Numbered from the stretch's first letter, positions 1 to 12,401 are shown. The stretch: DNA of 64,000 nt from Cercis canadensis (GCA_003255065.1 QAOA01003675.1:62001-126000); one strand, 5' to 3'. The notes: generated by a model not told the origin, from the letters alone. Numbers and translations: made by a program.

Positions 1-932
1 GGTGTGGATGCCCTCAAGATTCTTGATGCTGCTGATGTTGATAAACCAGACGCTTCACCAGTAGTGTATGGGCTCATCATAGTTGTTATTGCTTTACATT
101 TTTCGTTTTGTAATATCATATAGTTACCATATCAGTTGACTATTATTTAGTAAGAATTTTTTACTGTATAATTTGCTTATTTATAAGCTATCATATTTTG
201 TAGAATACTAATAGATATTCTATTATATTGTTAAATTATGAATACAACAAGATTTTGCATATTTTTGTTAAATTATTTTTTTTATAATAGAGTGTATTCA
301 AATAAGATATTTTATAAATACATACATTTGAAATGTTGCATTTCAATTACATGTAATTAAAATTCACAAGAATTTGTCAAATGGTAGATTTTGATTTTTA
401 AGAAATATTATTTAAGAATTTCTTTTTAAAAGTATAAAAAAAATTAACTTAGAAATTCCAACGAAATTTTTATTCCGTTGGAATTTCAAAAAATTAAAAA
501 TAAATTTTGAATTTTTTTTTAAAAATTAATTTTAACAGTAATTCAAACAGAAAAATACTGTTGGAGTTTTAAAAATAATTCTAACGATAAAAAATACCGT
601 TGGAATTTGTCGTTGGAATTTTTTTCCCAAAAATTGAATTTTAACAGTAAAATTTTGTTGGAATTTTGGATTTCAACTGCTTTTATTCCGATGTCACAAA
701 TTTCGTTGGAATCTAAAATTTCAACGAAAAATTTCTATTGGAATCCAGCAATTAGGTTTATGTTTATGTTGCAGATGGATATACTTCAATGTACGGTAAT
801 CTCCTAAATGATCAAATAGATAAACACATCTCTATTGCATTTTTTCAATAGTTTAAAGATTTTGTATGTAACTCTAACTATTTTCAATATTTAATTGTAT
901 TTAATTGTGCTTTAGTATATTACTAACCTCTT
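1..932. other. AT-rich flank with degenerate CACTA subterminal repeats
   Basis: No gene is recognised here. The first ~110 bases are open in one plus frame, but the peptide matches no family I know. From about 440 to 750 there are many copies of the TTCCAACGG / CCGTTGGAA motif in both orientations. This is the subterminal repeat of the CACTA family found at 933-5259 and 14015-30105, but no CACTA terminus is present, so it reads as a truncated remnant. The short plus-strand open frame at 607-807 lies inside these repeats and is not a gene. Confidence 0.5.
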
Positions 933-3900
933 CACTACAAGAAAATTCCTGGATTCCAACGGAATTTTTCCGTTGGAATTTAGAGTTCCAACAGAATTTC
1001 AGTCGTTAGAAAAAAGGCCGTTGAAATTTGAAACTCCAACGGAAATTCTAACGAAAAAAAAAATTCCAACGGTAATTCTAAAGGTATTTTACCGTTGGAA
1101 TTCCTTTTTTAAAAAAAAAACTCAAAACAAAAAATTCTAACGAAAAATTCCGTTGAAATTTTTAATATATTTTAAAAAAAAAAATTGAAAATTATTTTTT
1201 AATTTTTAAAATTCCAACGGAATGAAATTTCCGTTGAAATTTTTTAAGGTTTTTTTTTTTTAATTTTGTGTTTAGAATTTTTTTTGAAAAATTAACTTTA
1301 GAATTTATTATTATAATTATTCTCTTTTTAATATTTTGTTTGAAATTTCCACTTTAATGCTACTTATTAGTCATTTTTGGCAAATTCAATAACAAATAAC
1401 ACCCAACATGATATTCTCTTTGACACTATAAACAGAAATGGACAATTGGACAATAGAAGTAAAATTAACAAGGTTCATTGGGCAAAAACAACATACCCTA
1501 AAAGGTTTTGGATCAAAGTTAAATGACACAAAAATCTCAATCAACAGTATTAAAATTCACCTACTATAGGAGTTTCTAACTATTCTAAACTCCTAATATT
1601 TCAATGGAAAACTGGTCTTTGCGTTCTGATAGCAGTTGCAGACATCAAGGGTATAAGTATTAGACTTATCACCAAGAGCAAAGTTGATAGAGATGCTTTC
1701 AGTGTAACAACATTTGTCTGCTGATATAGAGAACTCCTCAATAGTAACGAACCAAACCCTCTCATAAATTCAATTTTCTCCTTAGGATCCTCTGAAAAGC
1801 TGTAATTAATGGTAGCTAAATTATGATCAATACTTTCGGAGAAATGAAATAGCAGCAACAACAATAAATTTCCAAGCTTGAAGAACACATAATCATAGTT
1901 TATTGGAAGGATTCTCTAGAGAAGTTGTAATTATGATACCAAATTATAATCAACAATTGCAAGGGAAAAAAAAAAAGAAAAAGAATTGCAGCAACAACAA
2001 ATAAATTTCCAAGATTGATGAACACAGAATCATAATGTATTGAAAAATTGAAAGGACCACCCGAAAAAGTAGGAATCATGATGGCTAAATTATAATCAAC
2101 AAGCACATAAAAAAATGAAATAACAGCAGCCACAACAAATTTTCAAGACTAAAACACAGAATCATATTGCATTAAATTTTAATGAAGACGCTAAAAAAAA
2201 GTTATGGCTTCAGGGAAGACCTTCTGAAAGTTGCATCAAATCTTGCAAACTTTAGTGAGTGGCATCCCGCTACCAGCATGCTCATTAATCCCTTCAGCAG
2301 ATAACTTCTTACATTTAGTACCCTTCTGCACCCTTTGCAGTAAACAGAAACAACATTCATCAATAAATAGGGTCTCAAACCATAGCTATGATATTTGATA
2401 AATTGGCTAAGATATTTAAGACAAAAACCTACTAAAATCTGATAACATATTGGAGTCAAAATGCAAGTACAAAACTATTTGTCATGAAATACCATAAACC
2501 GTGTTTAATTGCCCATTGACCAAAACAGACACCAGGTGCAAGAATATACAGGCTCATAATGAAACAGGGAAAACCCCAGATGGATAACGATGGAAAGCCA
2601 TCATCTTATTGAGGCATTGAAAAAGAAAGAAACTAAATTACAAGAAACTCCAATAAATCTTTGCAAGGGTAAAAATGAGATTAAAAAATTACTATAGCAA
2701 TTTCACTTCAGAAGCTTGAAAGCAAGAAATGCAGACATCAGCAACTGACAAGACTTCCTAGAGTAAATTGAATCCCAAATAACGGACAACCTTGTTACAA
2801 ATAAACCTTCTATCTCAGGCTGCAATTTCTATATTGAATGAAGTAATCTGGCAGGGTCTAAATTAGACAACAATAGTATCAACCTGCTTTTGATTGCCTT
2901 AAGCTGAAATTAGAAAATGAAATAAAGATGTCGGAAGTTCTTTTCAAGTTCATGGTGAACTTACTTGGTCTCTTCTCTGCTTTGCTGCTGATATTATACT
3001 AAGGCGAGTAAATGGGCTTTTTGCTAATATTATGCAAAGGCGAGCAAAGGTTCTACGCTCCTGTAGTTTTCTTAATTTGGCAGATGTTGAATGACAAATG
3101 TGAACGTGGTCATAAGATCAATGACTTAGGGACAAAAGCAAGACTTCATCAAATTACTGTAAAACTAGAGTACTTAGCAACATATAACTCATAACTAAAT
3201 CTAGCAGTGACGTGGAATAGGAGGACTTGCTGCTGCTAGTTCTTTGCATCATAAAAATGCCACAGTAGATAACAACAGAATAGAAGGCTGTAGTTATATT
3301 TGAGCATAAGCAGGGAACAAGCCTTTAAGTTTGGATATAGGTCTTCAGGATACTATCAGGGTCAAACATATAATTATAGTGGCTGTACAAGAGGATATAT
3401 GGTCCAGAATTTGAGCCCGTTTATTAGACCTCTCAAAAGTGGCAAGACATGGTTGAAATGGAAACCAGAAAGTCCCCCAAAAATAAGAAACTTACTAAAT
3501 CAGCATACATATGAATGAAGACACGATCAACTTCACAAGCACTCAAAGAACATGAGTCAATATTAAGTGTTAATGGTAGAAACTAACACTTGGTTGCAAA
3601 AGTAAATGGTACATGAAAAGTTGAAAACTACAATAGCTTCAAACATTAGTATCATTTCAAAGCGCCAGCAACAACAACCAGTAGATGTCAATGAAAGCAC
3701 ATATATTCGTAAATCTAACATAAGCACTATTATAGAAGTATTATACCCAATTATTGATTACATATTCGTAAATCTAACAAAAGCATGATTAAAAAAGTAT
3801 TATAACCAATTATAGATTGGAGACTTCAAACAATACCATAATATGAAGATAAGAACAGAACAGAACAAAACAAATCAATTATGAAACATCCATATACGTC

Positions 3901-5259
3901 ACAGAGAAATAAGGTTCATATATCAAATGTAAAAACATCTTAAGCCACTAAAAGTTGCCACCACAGAACCAACAACAGACACAATCCAGAGCAAATGGTG
4001 CCATAGCGGGCTTCATAGAAACATTTGGCAAAATTCATATAAAAATTTCCCAATTCCTTGAAACCTAAAACTCTAATGTTAATCCCAGGATGAAACTTGA
4101 AACATAAACAATTTGAACATTTTGTAAAGTTTCTTAATACTAAAGGAGAGTGCCAAACCTGAAATCTGCAACGAGGGTGCTAATTTCAGTGCAACCCAAA
4201 AGATAATACAAGTTTCAAATATCAAACTGTCAATAACCATTCAAATTCTTCTATGATATTACCCAAAAAAAAAACTTCTATGTTGGGAACCAAATCGCTG
4301 GAAACAGTAAATTTCATCGTTCAAAACTTGAGTAACAGTTTAGAGCTTATAATAATCAAAAATCAAATAAATTAACATGCATCTTATACATCTTTTAAAG
4401 AAGCTATGGTTGAGAAATAACCCATAACTCCCAAATTAACTTAATAGCTATGAACAAGGGCAAGAAATTGACTAAATATGGCTGCTTTACCCAATACCAA
4501 CCAAATAGGAGAAAGAGAGTTTGCTAGAAACTTCAACTTGGGCTTCAATCCCTATCGTATAACACACTGCTATACTCTTCGTAAATTATCAAAATCATCA
4601 AGACTAGGTTCGCTGGTGACAACCACTCTAGTTTGAGACAGCCAACCTTAAGGTCATTGATAGACTCCAAGCCTTAGCATCTTCACTGAAATGGAGGCTG
4701 GATTATGGAGAGGCTAGGGTTTTATGAAGGCACCAGAGGATGAAGAAGGAGATAGAATCAGGGAACGAAAGAAGATAAGGGGATCTGAAGCCAAAGCCAC
4801 GACAGTGCATTGCTAGCAACGTGAGAGTGGCCTGAAGCGCGAGATGTTGATTTCTGAAGATCTAGTTGAAGAAGAGTGGCTAGGGCGGAAAGAGAAATGC
4901 GAAGTTAGGGATTTCAGCGACAAAGGGAAGTTAGAGGTTTCAGAAGAAAGTGAAATGCGAAAGGGAAGGGCACAAAGTGTTTTACAAAATCCAACGGTAA
5001 TAAAATAGAAATTACTGTTGGAAACACCGTCGGAGTTAACAAAAAATTTTACAAAAAAATTTGGAAAAAAATTCTAATGATATATTCCGTTGGAATTCTT
5101 CAAAAAAGAAAAATTCAACATTTCTAATGGTAATTCTGACGGAAAATTTCAACGGTAATGTAATTCCGTTGGAATTTCAACAAAATTTGTTCCGTTGGAA
5201 TTTTTGAAAAATTCTAACGATATTTTGTTCCGTTGGAAAATTGTCTTTTTCTTGTAGTG
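933..5259 (-). mobile_element. Non-autonomous CACTA element, 4.3 kb, TSD CTT
   Basis: The element opens with CACTACAAGAAAA at 933 and closes with the inverse, TTTTTCTTGTAGTG, at 5259. It is flanked by a perfect 3-base duplication, CTT (930-932 and 5260-5262), the size used by En/Spm elements. Both ends carry dense TTCCAACGG-type subterminal repeats (about 945-1240 and 4985-5240). Its 5259 end, read on the minus strand, resembles the 5' end of the 16 kb element at 14015, so the two are one family and this copy is inverted. The interior (about 1300-4980) contains no recognisable transposase; its minus-strand open frames (1601-2459) are short and unassigned. A purine-rich segment at 4700-4980 could be the 5' leader of a captured gene, but I cannot identify one. 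Confidence 0.88.
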
Positions 5260-5262
5260 CTT

Positions 5263-6010
5263 GTTAATTATATATAGGTACAAAACCATCAGAATGGTAT
5301 TGTCGAGAGCTTTTAATATCTTTGGATTGGGGTCCCTTAAGGAAGGTTTAGATATGAGACCGAGTAAAGGTCAATGGTCATAAATTTTACATAGATGTTT
5401 GGTCCCATGGTTAAAAAATAATAATAATGAAGTTTGTTTGAATAGATCTAGTTATGGCAAAGCTGAATCCTCCTATTATGGAGTACTACAAGAAATTATT
5501 GAATTTGCATATACGTGTTCACCTAGTTATCGATTGATACTATTTAATTGCAAATAGTATGATTCTTCACCTCGAAGGACAAAAAGTTATTTAAAATATG
5601 GATTTGTGAAGGTAAACTCAAGCAGAACATACAAGAGGGATGACCCATTCATATTAGCTCAACAAGTAGAGCAATTTTATTTTTCTCCATATCCACGCAC
5701 TACTCCTAATAAGCATGGATGGTTACATGTCATTCAAAGGAGGGCCAAACACACAATTGATGCCCCATATGATCCCTACCAAGACGAACCACACCGCTCA
5801 CCGATGTTAATTGTTGATGATGATCAGACACAGACATATTTGAGAGATATCACTTCAACTGTTACAGATGAAGTTGTTACTGGTGCAAATTCAGTCTTTG
5901 TCACTGATGTAGATGATGACATAGGAGAAGGTGTTGAGGAAGAGGAAGAAAATGAATATCATAGCAATGACGATGAAACCGAGGAAGATCCCCAAGTGAT
6001 TATGTTCTAG
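5263..6010 (+). pseudogene. CACTA transposase C-terminal (DUF4216-type) remnant
   Basis: An open frame at 5606-6010 encodes the tail of the DUF4216 region found at the C-terminus of plant CACTA TNP2-type proteins: a conserved DPFILAQQ-type block followed by an acidic tail rich in D and E. Related sequence continues upstream to about 5340 in shifted frames with stops, so the gene is broken. The upstream half of the transposase is absent, partly because the 4.3 kb CACTA copy sits immediately before it. A homologous, also decayed, region lies at 27000-27682 inside the 16 kb element. The remnant belongs to the element whose 3' end is at 6614. Confidence 0.75.
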
Positions 6011-6614
6011 AAAGCGATTGATATAATCCTTTTTGTATACGTAAAGATTGATTTTGTATATATATATTTTTTTTCACATTATCTTTCTTTTTGTATAGAT
6101 TCTTTAATTTGAATAAAATTTTATTGTATTCTGCTCCTCTATTGCTGTTACTATTTTCTACTTGTGTTGTTGTTAGTTATTTTAATTTACAGGTTTTTGG
6201 ATAGTAGAAAAATAGGGTTTAGAGTAAGAGATTAGGGTTTTTCTCACGAAATTTCTCACAGACAAATCCGTGAGAAATTCAAAATAAAAAATTAATTTTT
6301 TTTAACTTGTCACGGTCTTTCTCACAAACAAAAATCCGTGAGAAAATTTTCTCATGGAGTTGTTCCGTGAGAAGATCCACGAACATGTCGAGAGATTCCA
6401 CTGACTTTTTTCACTGGGTATTTTTTTTTTCTCATGGATACGGTATGTGAGAAATTTCTCACAGACATTTTTTGCGTGACAAATATTTGTCAAGCCACTT
6501 TTTATCATGAAACTGGGTCCATGAGAAACTCCATGGCAAACACCTTTCTTACTGAAAAAAATGTCATTTTCTCCTGATTTTGTCCATGAGAAAAAAAATG
6601 ATTTTCTTGTAGTG
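6011..6614 (+). mobile_element. 3' end of a second-family CACTA element
   Basis: After the transposase stop comes an AT-rich tail, then from about 6235 repeated CTCACGGA / TCCGTGAG-type motifs in both orientations. The sequence ends with TTTTCTTGTAGTG at 6614. This subterminal repeat differs from the TTCCAACGG family but matches that of the element at 9289-35346. The 5' end lies upstream of the window or has been lost, so the target duplication cannot be tested; the bases after the terminus are ATA. Confidence 0.75.
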
Positions 6615-7158
6615 ATAGGCTTCTAAGTCCAGCATGTCTTTGCAATCTTATAATATGATAAATTGAAAAAAATTGGATTTCATCTCCCCATTCTGTAGAG
6701 TACTAAAGATGATCATGGTGAACTTCTACCAATTAGAGTGTTGTCTCTCCCATCTTAATGTATCTTTAATAATTTGAGGAAAGAACATAAATAACCTATC
6801 AATTTCAAATCCATAAAAAGAGATTTTTCAAAGTAATCCTTGTTCAAAAAGCCATGTTGCATGGTATGGAAGGCATCCACCATCTACAATCCACCAATTA
6901 TTTCATTTTTCAAATAAATGTTATATTTCGAGTTGATCTAGGCATGAATATGTGTTCAAGAGTTCATAAGCTTGGAGCCATTTCTTTCATAGGCATTGGC
7001 ATTGTAGTTAGAATCTTTTCTTGAATATCTAGTGGTATAAATTTTTCTGCAATTTTTTAAGAATAACTTCTTATTGATGTGAGAACCACATCTTATTGGG
7101 GGTTAATAAAGGCAAATAATAACTAGCAAATCAAAAGTTGTTTTCTTCTCATCAGGGG

Positions 7159-7536
7159 TCATGTTATCACTAAGTTTTGAATTTGAACTTTTGCAATGAC
7201 ATCCATATGTAATTTTATATGTTCAACCAAATGGGATATGCTTTTTTCAACCAATTTTATTAATCCGTCATCCATATTTGCTTCATGTTCTTTGGATAGG
7301 ATCAATTTGTTCAAAACTTTTAGTAACATATTTATTTTTCCATGTATTGAGGAATCAACATGCATAGAGAGTTTTTCAATCACATGATAGGTGTGTTCGA
7401 TTAGGAGGTTTTGAGATATTGAATCAATTCTATCTATAAGAGCCACCATTATTTCCTTTTCTTTTTGGATGATAGAATCCTCAGCCATTTGTTTTAGTCC
7501 TAATGTTTGGCTCCTTTTTGAACTTGAAGGGTCCAT
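7159..7536 (-). pseudogene. Second ORF of the pararetrovirus remnant
   Basis: A 125-codon open frame starts about 10 bases after the stop that ends the RNase H frame, so the two form a tandem pair on the minus strand. The product is predicted to be largely helical, rich in I, L, K and S, with no catalytic motif I recognise. A downstream ORF of unknown function is known from florendovirus-type endogenous viruses, which fits the position. The sequence below 7159 to 6615 has further minus-strand coding character but is interrupted by stops. Confidence 0.45.
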
Positions 7537-7539
7537 TTC

Positions 7540-8537
7540 CTATAAAGAATAGACAAGTTCTCTTGTTAAAACATCAAGCAAATAATTTTTCTCACTTTTT
7601 ATATGCTCTACCTTGAATTTGAATTGGTGAAACCATTGTTGCCATCTGAGCAGTCTTCTTTGCTGCATGCACTTGTCAATATTATTTTTAATAAAAGCTA
7701 CACAATTTTTATTGTCTGTTCTTATAATGAAATCTCTGGGTGATAGAAATATTTCAAACTTTTATATTCCTTTCTTAATAGCTAATAGTCCCTTTTTGTT
7801 ATTGTGATAATTCTTTTTCAGCTAACTTGAATTGAATGTACCATTAGCATAAGCACTTAACTCTTCATCACTAGTTTGCATATTTTTTGCTTTTAATATA
7901 GTGCTCCAATAGTTATCAAAGGCATCAATTTCTAATATCATGAAATCTTCTTCATATCTTTTGTCCAATTCCATTCTTTGTTCTTCTTAAGCTTTTCTTA
8001 TAGAACACTCCTTAATTCTGCTAATCTTTTTATAAATTTCTCTCTATATGTTAAGCATACTAGGGTCTTTGTAGTTTCATTTGTCTTCTATTTTATTGGG
8101 AAATTGGTGTATCTTTTCAAACACAAGGTTGCATTCTCATATAGAATTATTTCATGTTCTTTAAACCTCTCAGCTACTTGCATTAAGTGCTTTATGTGTT
8201 CATTTATGTTCTTATTGAATACTAGCACATCATCTACATATACTACACAAAAGTCTCTAAGATCTCTAAATATATTATTCATTCTTCTCTAAAATATTTG
8301 AGGAGCTACACTTAACCTGAAAGACATAACCTTCCACTCATAATGTCCTTGAGGAGCACTAAAGGTAGTTAATAGTATAGATTGTTCATCCATTTTGATT
8401 TGCCAATAACCAGATTTATAGTCAAACTTACTAAAAATATTGGCTCCTAGAAAACTATTTAACAATACTTCCTTATTTGAAAGATAATATCCATCAAATT
8501 TAATTGCTTGATCGAAGACTTTATAATTTATGACCAT
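7540..8537 (-). pseudogene. Pararetrovirus reverse transcriptase / RNase H remnant
   Basis: Two open stretches (8289-8537 and 8088-8282) cover the RT palm. The first has the FDYKSGYWQI-type block, and the second the catalytic YVDD box near 8229-8240. From about 7740 down to 7550 the RNase H tail can be read, ending just before the ORF at 7536. Stops and frame breaks between these blocks rule out a functional enzyme. The reference families would be Caulimoviridae RT and RNase H; the box sequences are closer to these than to the gypsy RT at 13345-13809 in the same window. Confidence 0.75.
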
Positions 8538-9599
8538 TCAAGCCTTTCCTCTTTTGATTTTGGAATGATTTCTAACCATGAATGCTAGTGAACTATGGGG
8601 TGACTTAGAATATTGAATTAAACCTTTCTTGAGGAGTTCTCCTAGTTGTTCTCTAAATTCTTTTATGTTATCTGACCTATAGATCATAGGTTTTACCCTA
8701 ATAATCTAATTAGGATCCATAAGTTCAATCTTTGTTGTTGATCCTTTTCCCAAAGTTTTAAGGGGTCTTCACTAAAATTTTCTTTAAGTTTTAGCATTAT
8801 CTCTTCTAAACTTGGAACCTTTTCTTTAACCATTTTTAGTTCTAAGATATAATGATAATTTATTTCTTGAATCCATTTTCCTGTCTCTTCTTCCTCTATT
8901 TCTATATTATCACCATGTTTACTTGTGTTGAACTCTTCATGGGCAATGGCATGTAACTATGGATTTTTTTTTTATCTATAGTTTGAGTAAATCCAATAGT
9001 GCATTTTTATCCAACCTCAGCTAACAAAAAGTATACTAATTGGTGGATTTTCGAGTGGATATAATCAATATGTTGTACGAAGGGCAAACACATTCTTTGT
9101 TTTAGAAAATTGTTTCCTAGTAATAGGTCTCCATCAATTTTAGGAATTCACTACAAGTTTTCTATCACAAAGACTTGGTTATCTAACAATAAAGGAACAC
9201 ATTTTGCCATGTGATTTAGTTTAATTTTTTCTCCATTAGCTATTATTAAGTGTTTTGATTTTATTTTTTGCCAATATTCTAAAGGCAGCACTACAAGAAA
9301 AAAGGATTTTCTCATGAATTTTTCTCACAAAACAAATTCTTTGAGAAAATCACTGCATTTCTCATGACTTTTGACTAGCAGGACTTTCTCACGGATAAAG
9401 ATGCCCATGAGAAAGATCCATGAGAAAAAGCATCTAAATTGTCATCATTATTATGGCTAATGTTCTCACAAACATTATCCGTGAGAAAAATCAAATTTTC
9501 TCATGGCATTCCAGCTCTGTGAGAAACTCGGAGCACATTGTTTTAGTTAAAATTTGAATTTTAGGGTTTTTTCTCACGGACAAATTTCGTGAGAAAGTC

Positions 9600-10273
9600 T
9601 TATGCGAATCAGCTTGCTACTCACCCTAACCCTAGGAGTGTTCATGATCCCTTGCTTAGAGTTGGAGGCCCGATGACTAGAAGCAGAGCTAAACGAGTGA
9701 GAGATGCTCTATTGATCCTAGTCCAAGAGGTGCAGACCAAGGAAAGAGCAGTTGGACTAAGTTCAGAGTTAAGATGAATCATTTATCTGTCTCTTGTAGA
9801 AGGTGCACATGGGCCAGCTTGGAGCCCAAGTTTGGAGCAGGCCAAAAATTATGTTTAATTTAATTAGTTTTATTTTTGGGCCTTTATGTTTATGGGCCAA
9901 AACGTTTAATTAGTTTTAAATTCATTTTTAATATTTTGGGCCTTTATGTCTATGGGCCAAAATGGGTATTAGAGTTTTATTAATATTCTTAGAGGATCCA
10001 TCAGAGCTTGTAGCTTCCTAGCCGAATTGCCTATATAAAGAATTCGTGTATGCCTTTGCAAAATAGTTTTGAGATTAATATTATTCAGTTTCTGAATTAT
10101 TGAGTTTCTCTGGATTGAGAGCTTCCCTGTTGTTCTTGGGCAAAGAACTGAACCTGAACTTACCAAGGATCCTTCCTTGTTAAGGGTTCACTCTATTGAG
10201 ATAACCAAGGTCATCCCTACAATTTGGTGTCCAGGCACTTCGTTTTGATCCTTTGGGTGATGAGAACGTACCA
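9600..10273 (+). repeat. 5' LTR of gypsy chromovirus
   Basis: A 674-base sequence is repeated at 31734-32395 with scattered differences, including about a dozen bases missing from the right copy. It begins TTATGCG (the right copy has TGATGCG) and ends ACCA (right copy ATCA), giving TG...CA ends in the better-kept copy. The neighbouring 5-mers are AAGTC (9595-9599) and AAGTT (32396-32400). It contains an open frame, 9589-9777, that encodes the polyprotein tail (see the pol entry). Confidence 0.85.
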
Positions 10274-10290
10274 TTTAGTATCAGAGCTTT
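10274..10290 (+). other. Primer binding site (initiator Met-tRNA type)
   Basis: Directly after the 5' LTR, TTTAGTATCAGAGC matches the TGGTATCAGAGC primer site complementary to plant initiator Met-tRNA with one change (G to A). Its position, two bases past the LTR end, is typical for gypsy elements and fixes the LTR boundary. The stretch from here to the gag start (10291-11166) is an untranslated leader with T-rich short open frames that are not credible genes. Confidence 0.75.
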
Positions 10291-11166
10291 GGCTCCTCGG
10301 GGTTTCAATCAATATTCCTAAAACCCCCTATTCTGTTTTCTATTTTATCTATCTATTTATTGAGTCAATTATCTTCTACCATTTTCTATTAAGTCAGTTT
10401 TGTCTTTTATTTTTCCTATCAATTTCATTCTTTGTTGTGTTCTTTAAGTTTCTGGCCAAGTTATTCCTATTATTTTTGTTCGGATCATTGTTTGGTCGTT
10501 TTTCTTGTTTTCCTTGTTTGTGTTTAAGAGTCCACGTCCTAGGTTAAAATTGCTTAAAGGCGGCGGTTGTTTGGGTTGCAATAGCAAATCCTAGTTGTTA
10601 GTAGAATCCTAGTCAATTTTTTTTTTTTTTTAAAAAAAGAGACAGATTCTGCAAAACAAATGAATAATAATAAAAAAAAGATTAGCAAGATCGTTTCTTG
10701 TGAAAAGAAAATCAAAACAAACTATTTGGACTCACTTATTTGAAAAGGTCATAACTTTCAGCTCGTTTGGAGTTACGGAACCCGTGACCCGGAGTTTTGA
10801 AGCTCGTTCAGAGGCATTCGATGTGACAACTAGGCTTGCCCAATTGATGCCATATTCGGGCTTAAAATCATTCAAAAAGTCTGTTTCGGGCTATTTTCTA
10901 TAATATGCTAATTTTCTTTCAAGTTGTTGTTGTTTTCTTGTCCAACCAACACCCTTGTTCATTGCTTCATTTAAGTCTTGGTCATTTTCTTGGAGTCTTG
11001 TTTGGCTTTCTTGTCATTTTTGTTCTATCACATTTTCTCCTTGATAAGTTCTTGGCAGGTTCTTGTTTAAGAGTTTCTAAGGAAATTTGAGTGAAAAAAG
11101 GCAAGAGTGATGAGAGCATTATTAGGAAAAAGCCACTAGAGTGTAAACACGAGTGAAACACATGAG

Positions 11167-12401
11167 GTGAGTCTTCGTAACATGGATCAGGATGAATCAT
11201 TCACCAAAAGTCATATGGATGCATATATGAAAGCCATTCAGGACCAAATTACAAAATTACATATGGGAACTGAGGAGAGATTACAGAGGCTAAAGACCCT
11301 AGTTTCCCAGATGCAGAAACCTAAAACATCTAGATCCCTTCGGTATTCTGAGGAGGAGGACGCAGACTATTTTGAGGGTGAAACTGAAACTAGAAGAGAG
11401 AGGAGGGCAACCTCTAGTCGTGATAATAACTTGGGGAGTATAAAGATGAGAATTCCTACCTTTCAAGGTAAACGTGATCCTAAACTTTACCTAAAGTGGG
11501 AGAAGAAGGTGGAACATGTTTTTGAATGTCATGAATACTCTGAAGAAAAAAAAAAGTGAAGCTGGCAGTAGTTGAATTCACTGATTATGCTAGTATTTGG
11601 TGGGATCAGCTAGTGATTAACCTTCGTAGGGATGGTGATAGACCTATTCGGTCATGGGCTGATATGAGGGATGTGATGAGGAAACGATTTGTACCTAGAC
11701 ATCACTATAGAGATTGTTTCAAGAAACTGCAAGATTTGAAACAGGGCTCTATGAGTGTGGCTGAGTACAACAGTGAGATGGAGATAGCCATGATGAAGGC
11801 TAATGTTAAAGAGAATCGTGAGGCAACCATGGCACGATTTATTAGTGGCTTGAAGCGAGAGATTGCTGAAGTAGTGGAGATGACTCACTATGTAGAGATG
11901 GAGGACTTAGTGCATAAAGCCGAGCATGTAGAGAGGCAGTTGAAAGCTAGAGTAGCTTCTAGATTCGGTTTGGCTTCCAAAACTTCAAACTGGAAATCAA
12001 ATTGGAAGGATACTCCTAAAACAGCTCCAAAGCCGAAGGAAGAGGCGAGACCAAGGCATACGAGTTCTACTTCTACTCCTCAAGGTAAAGCTAAATATAA
12101 CTCTTCTTCTAAGTCACGTGACATAAAGTGCTATAGGTGTCAAGGGCATGGGCATATATCTTCTGAATGTCCAAATAGAAGGAAAGTTGTTTTGCTTGCT
12201 ACTAGAGAGTATGATAGTGAGGAGGAGCATATTGTTACACCCGGTTGTGAAGACATGCCACCCTTGGAAGATGCTAGTGACATGGAGGGTATTGATGACT
12301 CACTTCCAAATCAATATTTGATGGTGTCTAGGCGTATGCTCAATATGCAATCGAGGGCAGATGACATCGATGAGCATCGAGAGCATATCTTTCAAAATTG
12401 A
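11167..12401 (+). pseudogene. gag: gypsy gag (frameshifted)
   Basis: The capsid/nucleocapsid gene of the gypsy element. It starts at 11167, or at the internal ATG near 11182. The frame shifts at an A-run near 11551-11560 and resumes at 11556. The core retrotransposon gag domain lies at about 11440-11940, with the WWDQL and YRDCFKKLQDLKQG-type blocks. A CCHC zinc knuckle follows at about 12127-12170 (C-x2-C-x4-H-x4-C), preceded by a basic, serine-rich stretch. A TGA at 12399-12401 cuts it from the protease frame, which continues in the same register. In this family gag and pol are usually one open frame, so both breaks are likely decay. Confidence 0.85.

Larger units (their letters stand above)
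6615..9288 (-). mobile_element. Endogenous pararetrovirus, downstream segment (decayed)
   Basis: Read on the minus strand, this holds in order the end of an aspartic protease region, a reverse transcriptase, an RNase H and the start of a second open frame. The order and the sequence style match Caulimoviridae rather than LTR retrotransposons, and no LTR is seen. The frame is broken by many stops and shifts, so it is a fossil. It is bounded on the left by the CACTA terminus at 6614 and on the right by the CACTA terminus at 9289. Matching upstream sequence resumes at 35347, so one insertion split it. A single polyprotein gene followed closely by a second gene resembles the florendovirus plan; that genus call is inference. 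Confidence 0.75.

Noticed and set aside
1..120. Open plus frame at the window start (possible exon)
   Set aside because: Too short and without a family match or clear splice border; left unassigned.
1601..2459. Minus-strand frames inside the 4.3 kb CACTA element as a captured gene
   Set aside because: I could not find splice structure or family motifs, so capture is not claimed.
10224..11090. T-rich plus-strand open frames between the gypsy LTR and gag
   Set aside because: They lie in the LTR end and untranslated leader and translate to F/L-rich strings without family features.
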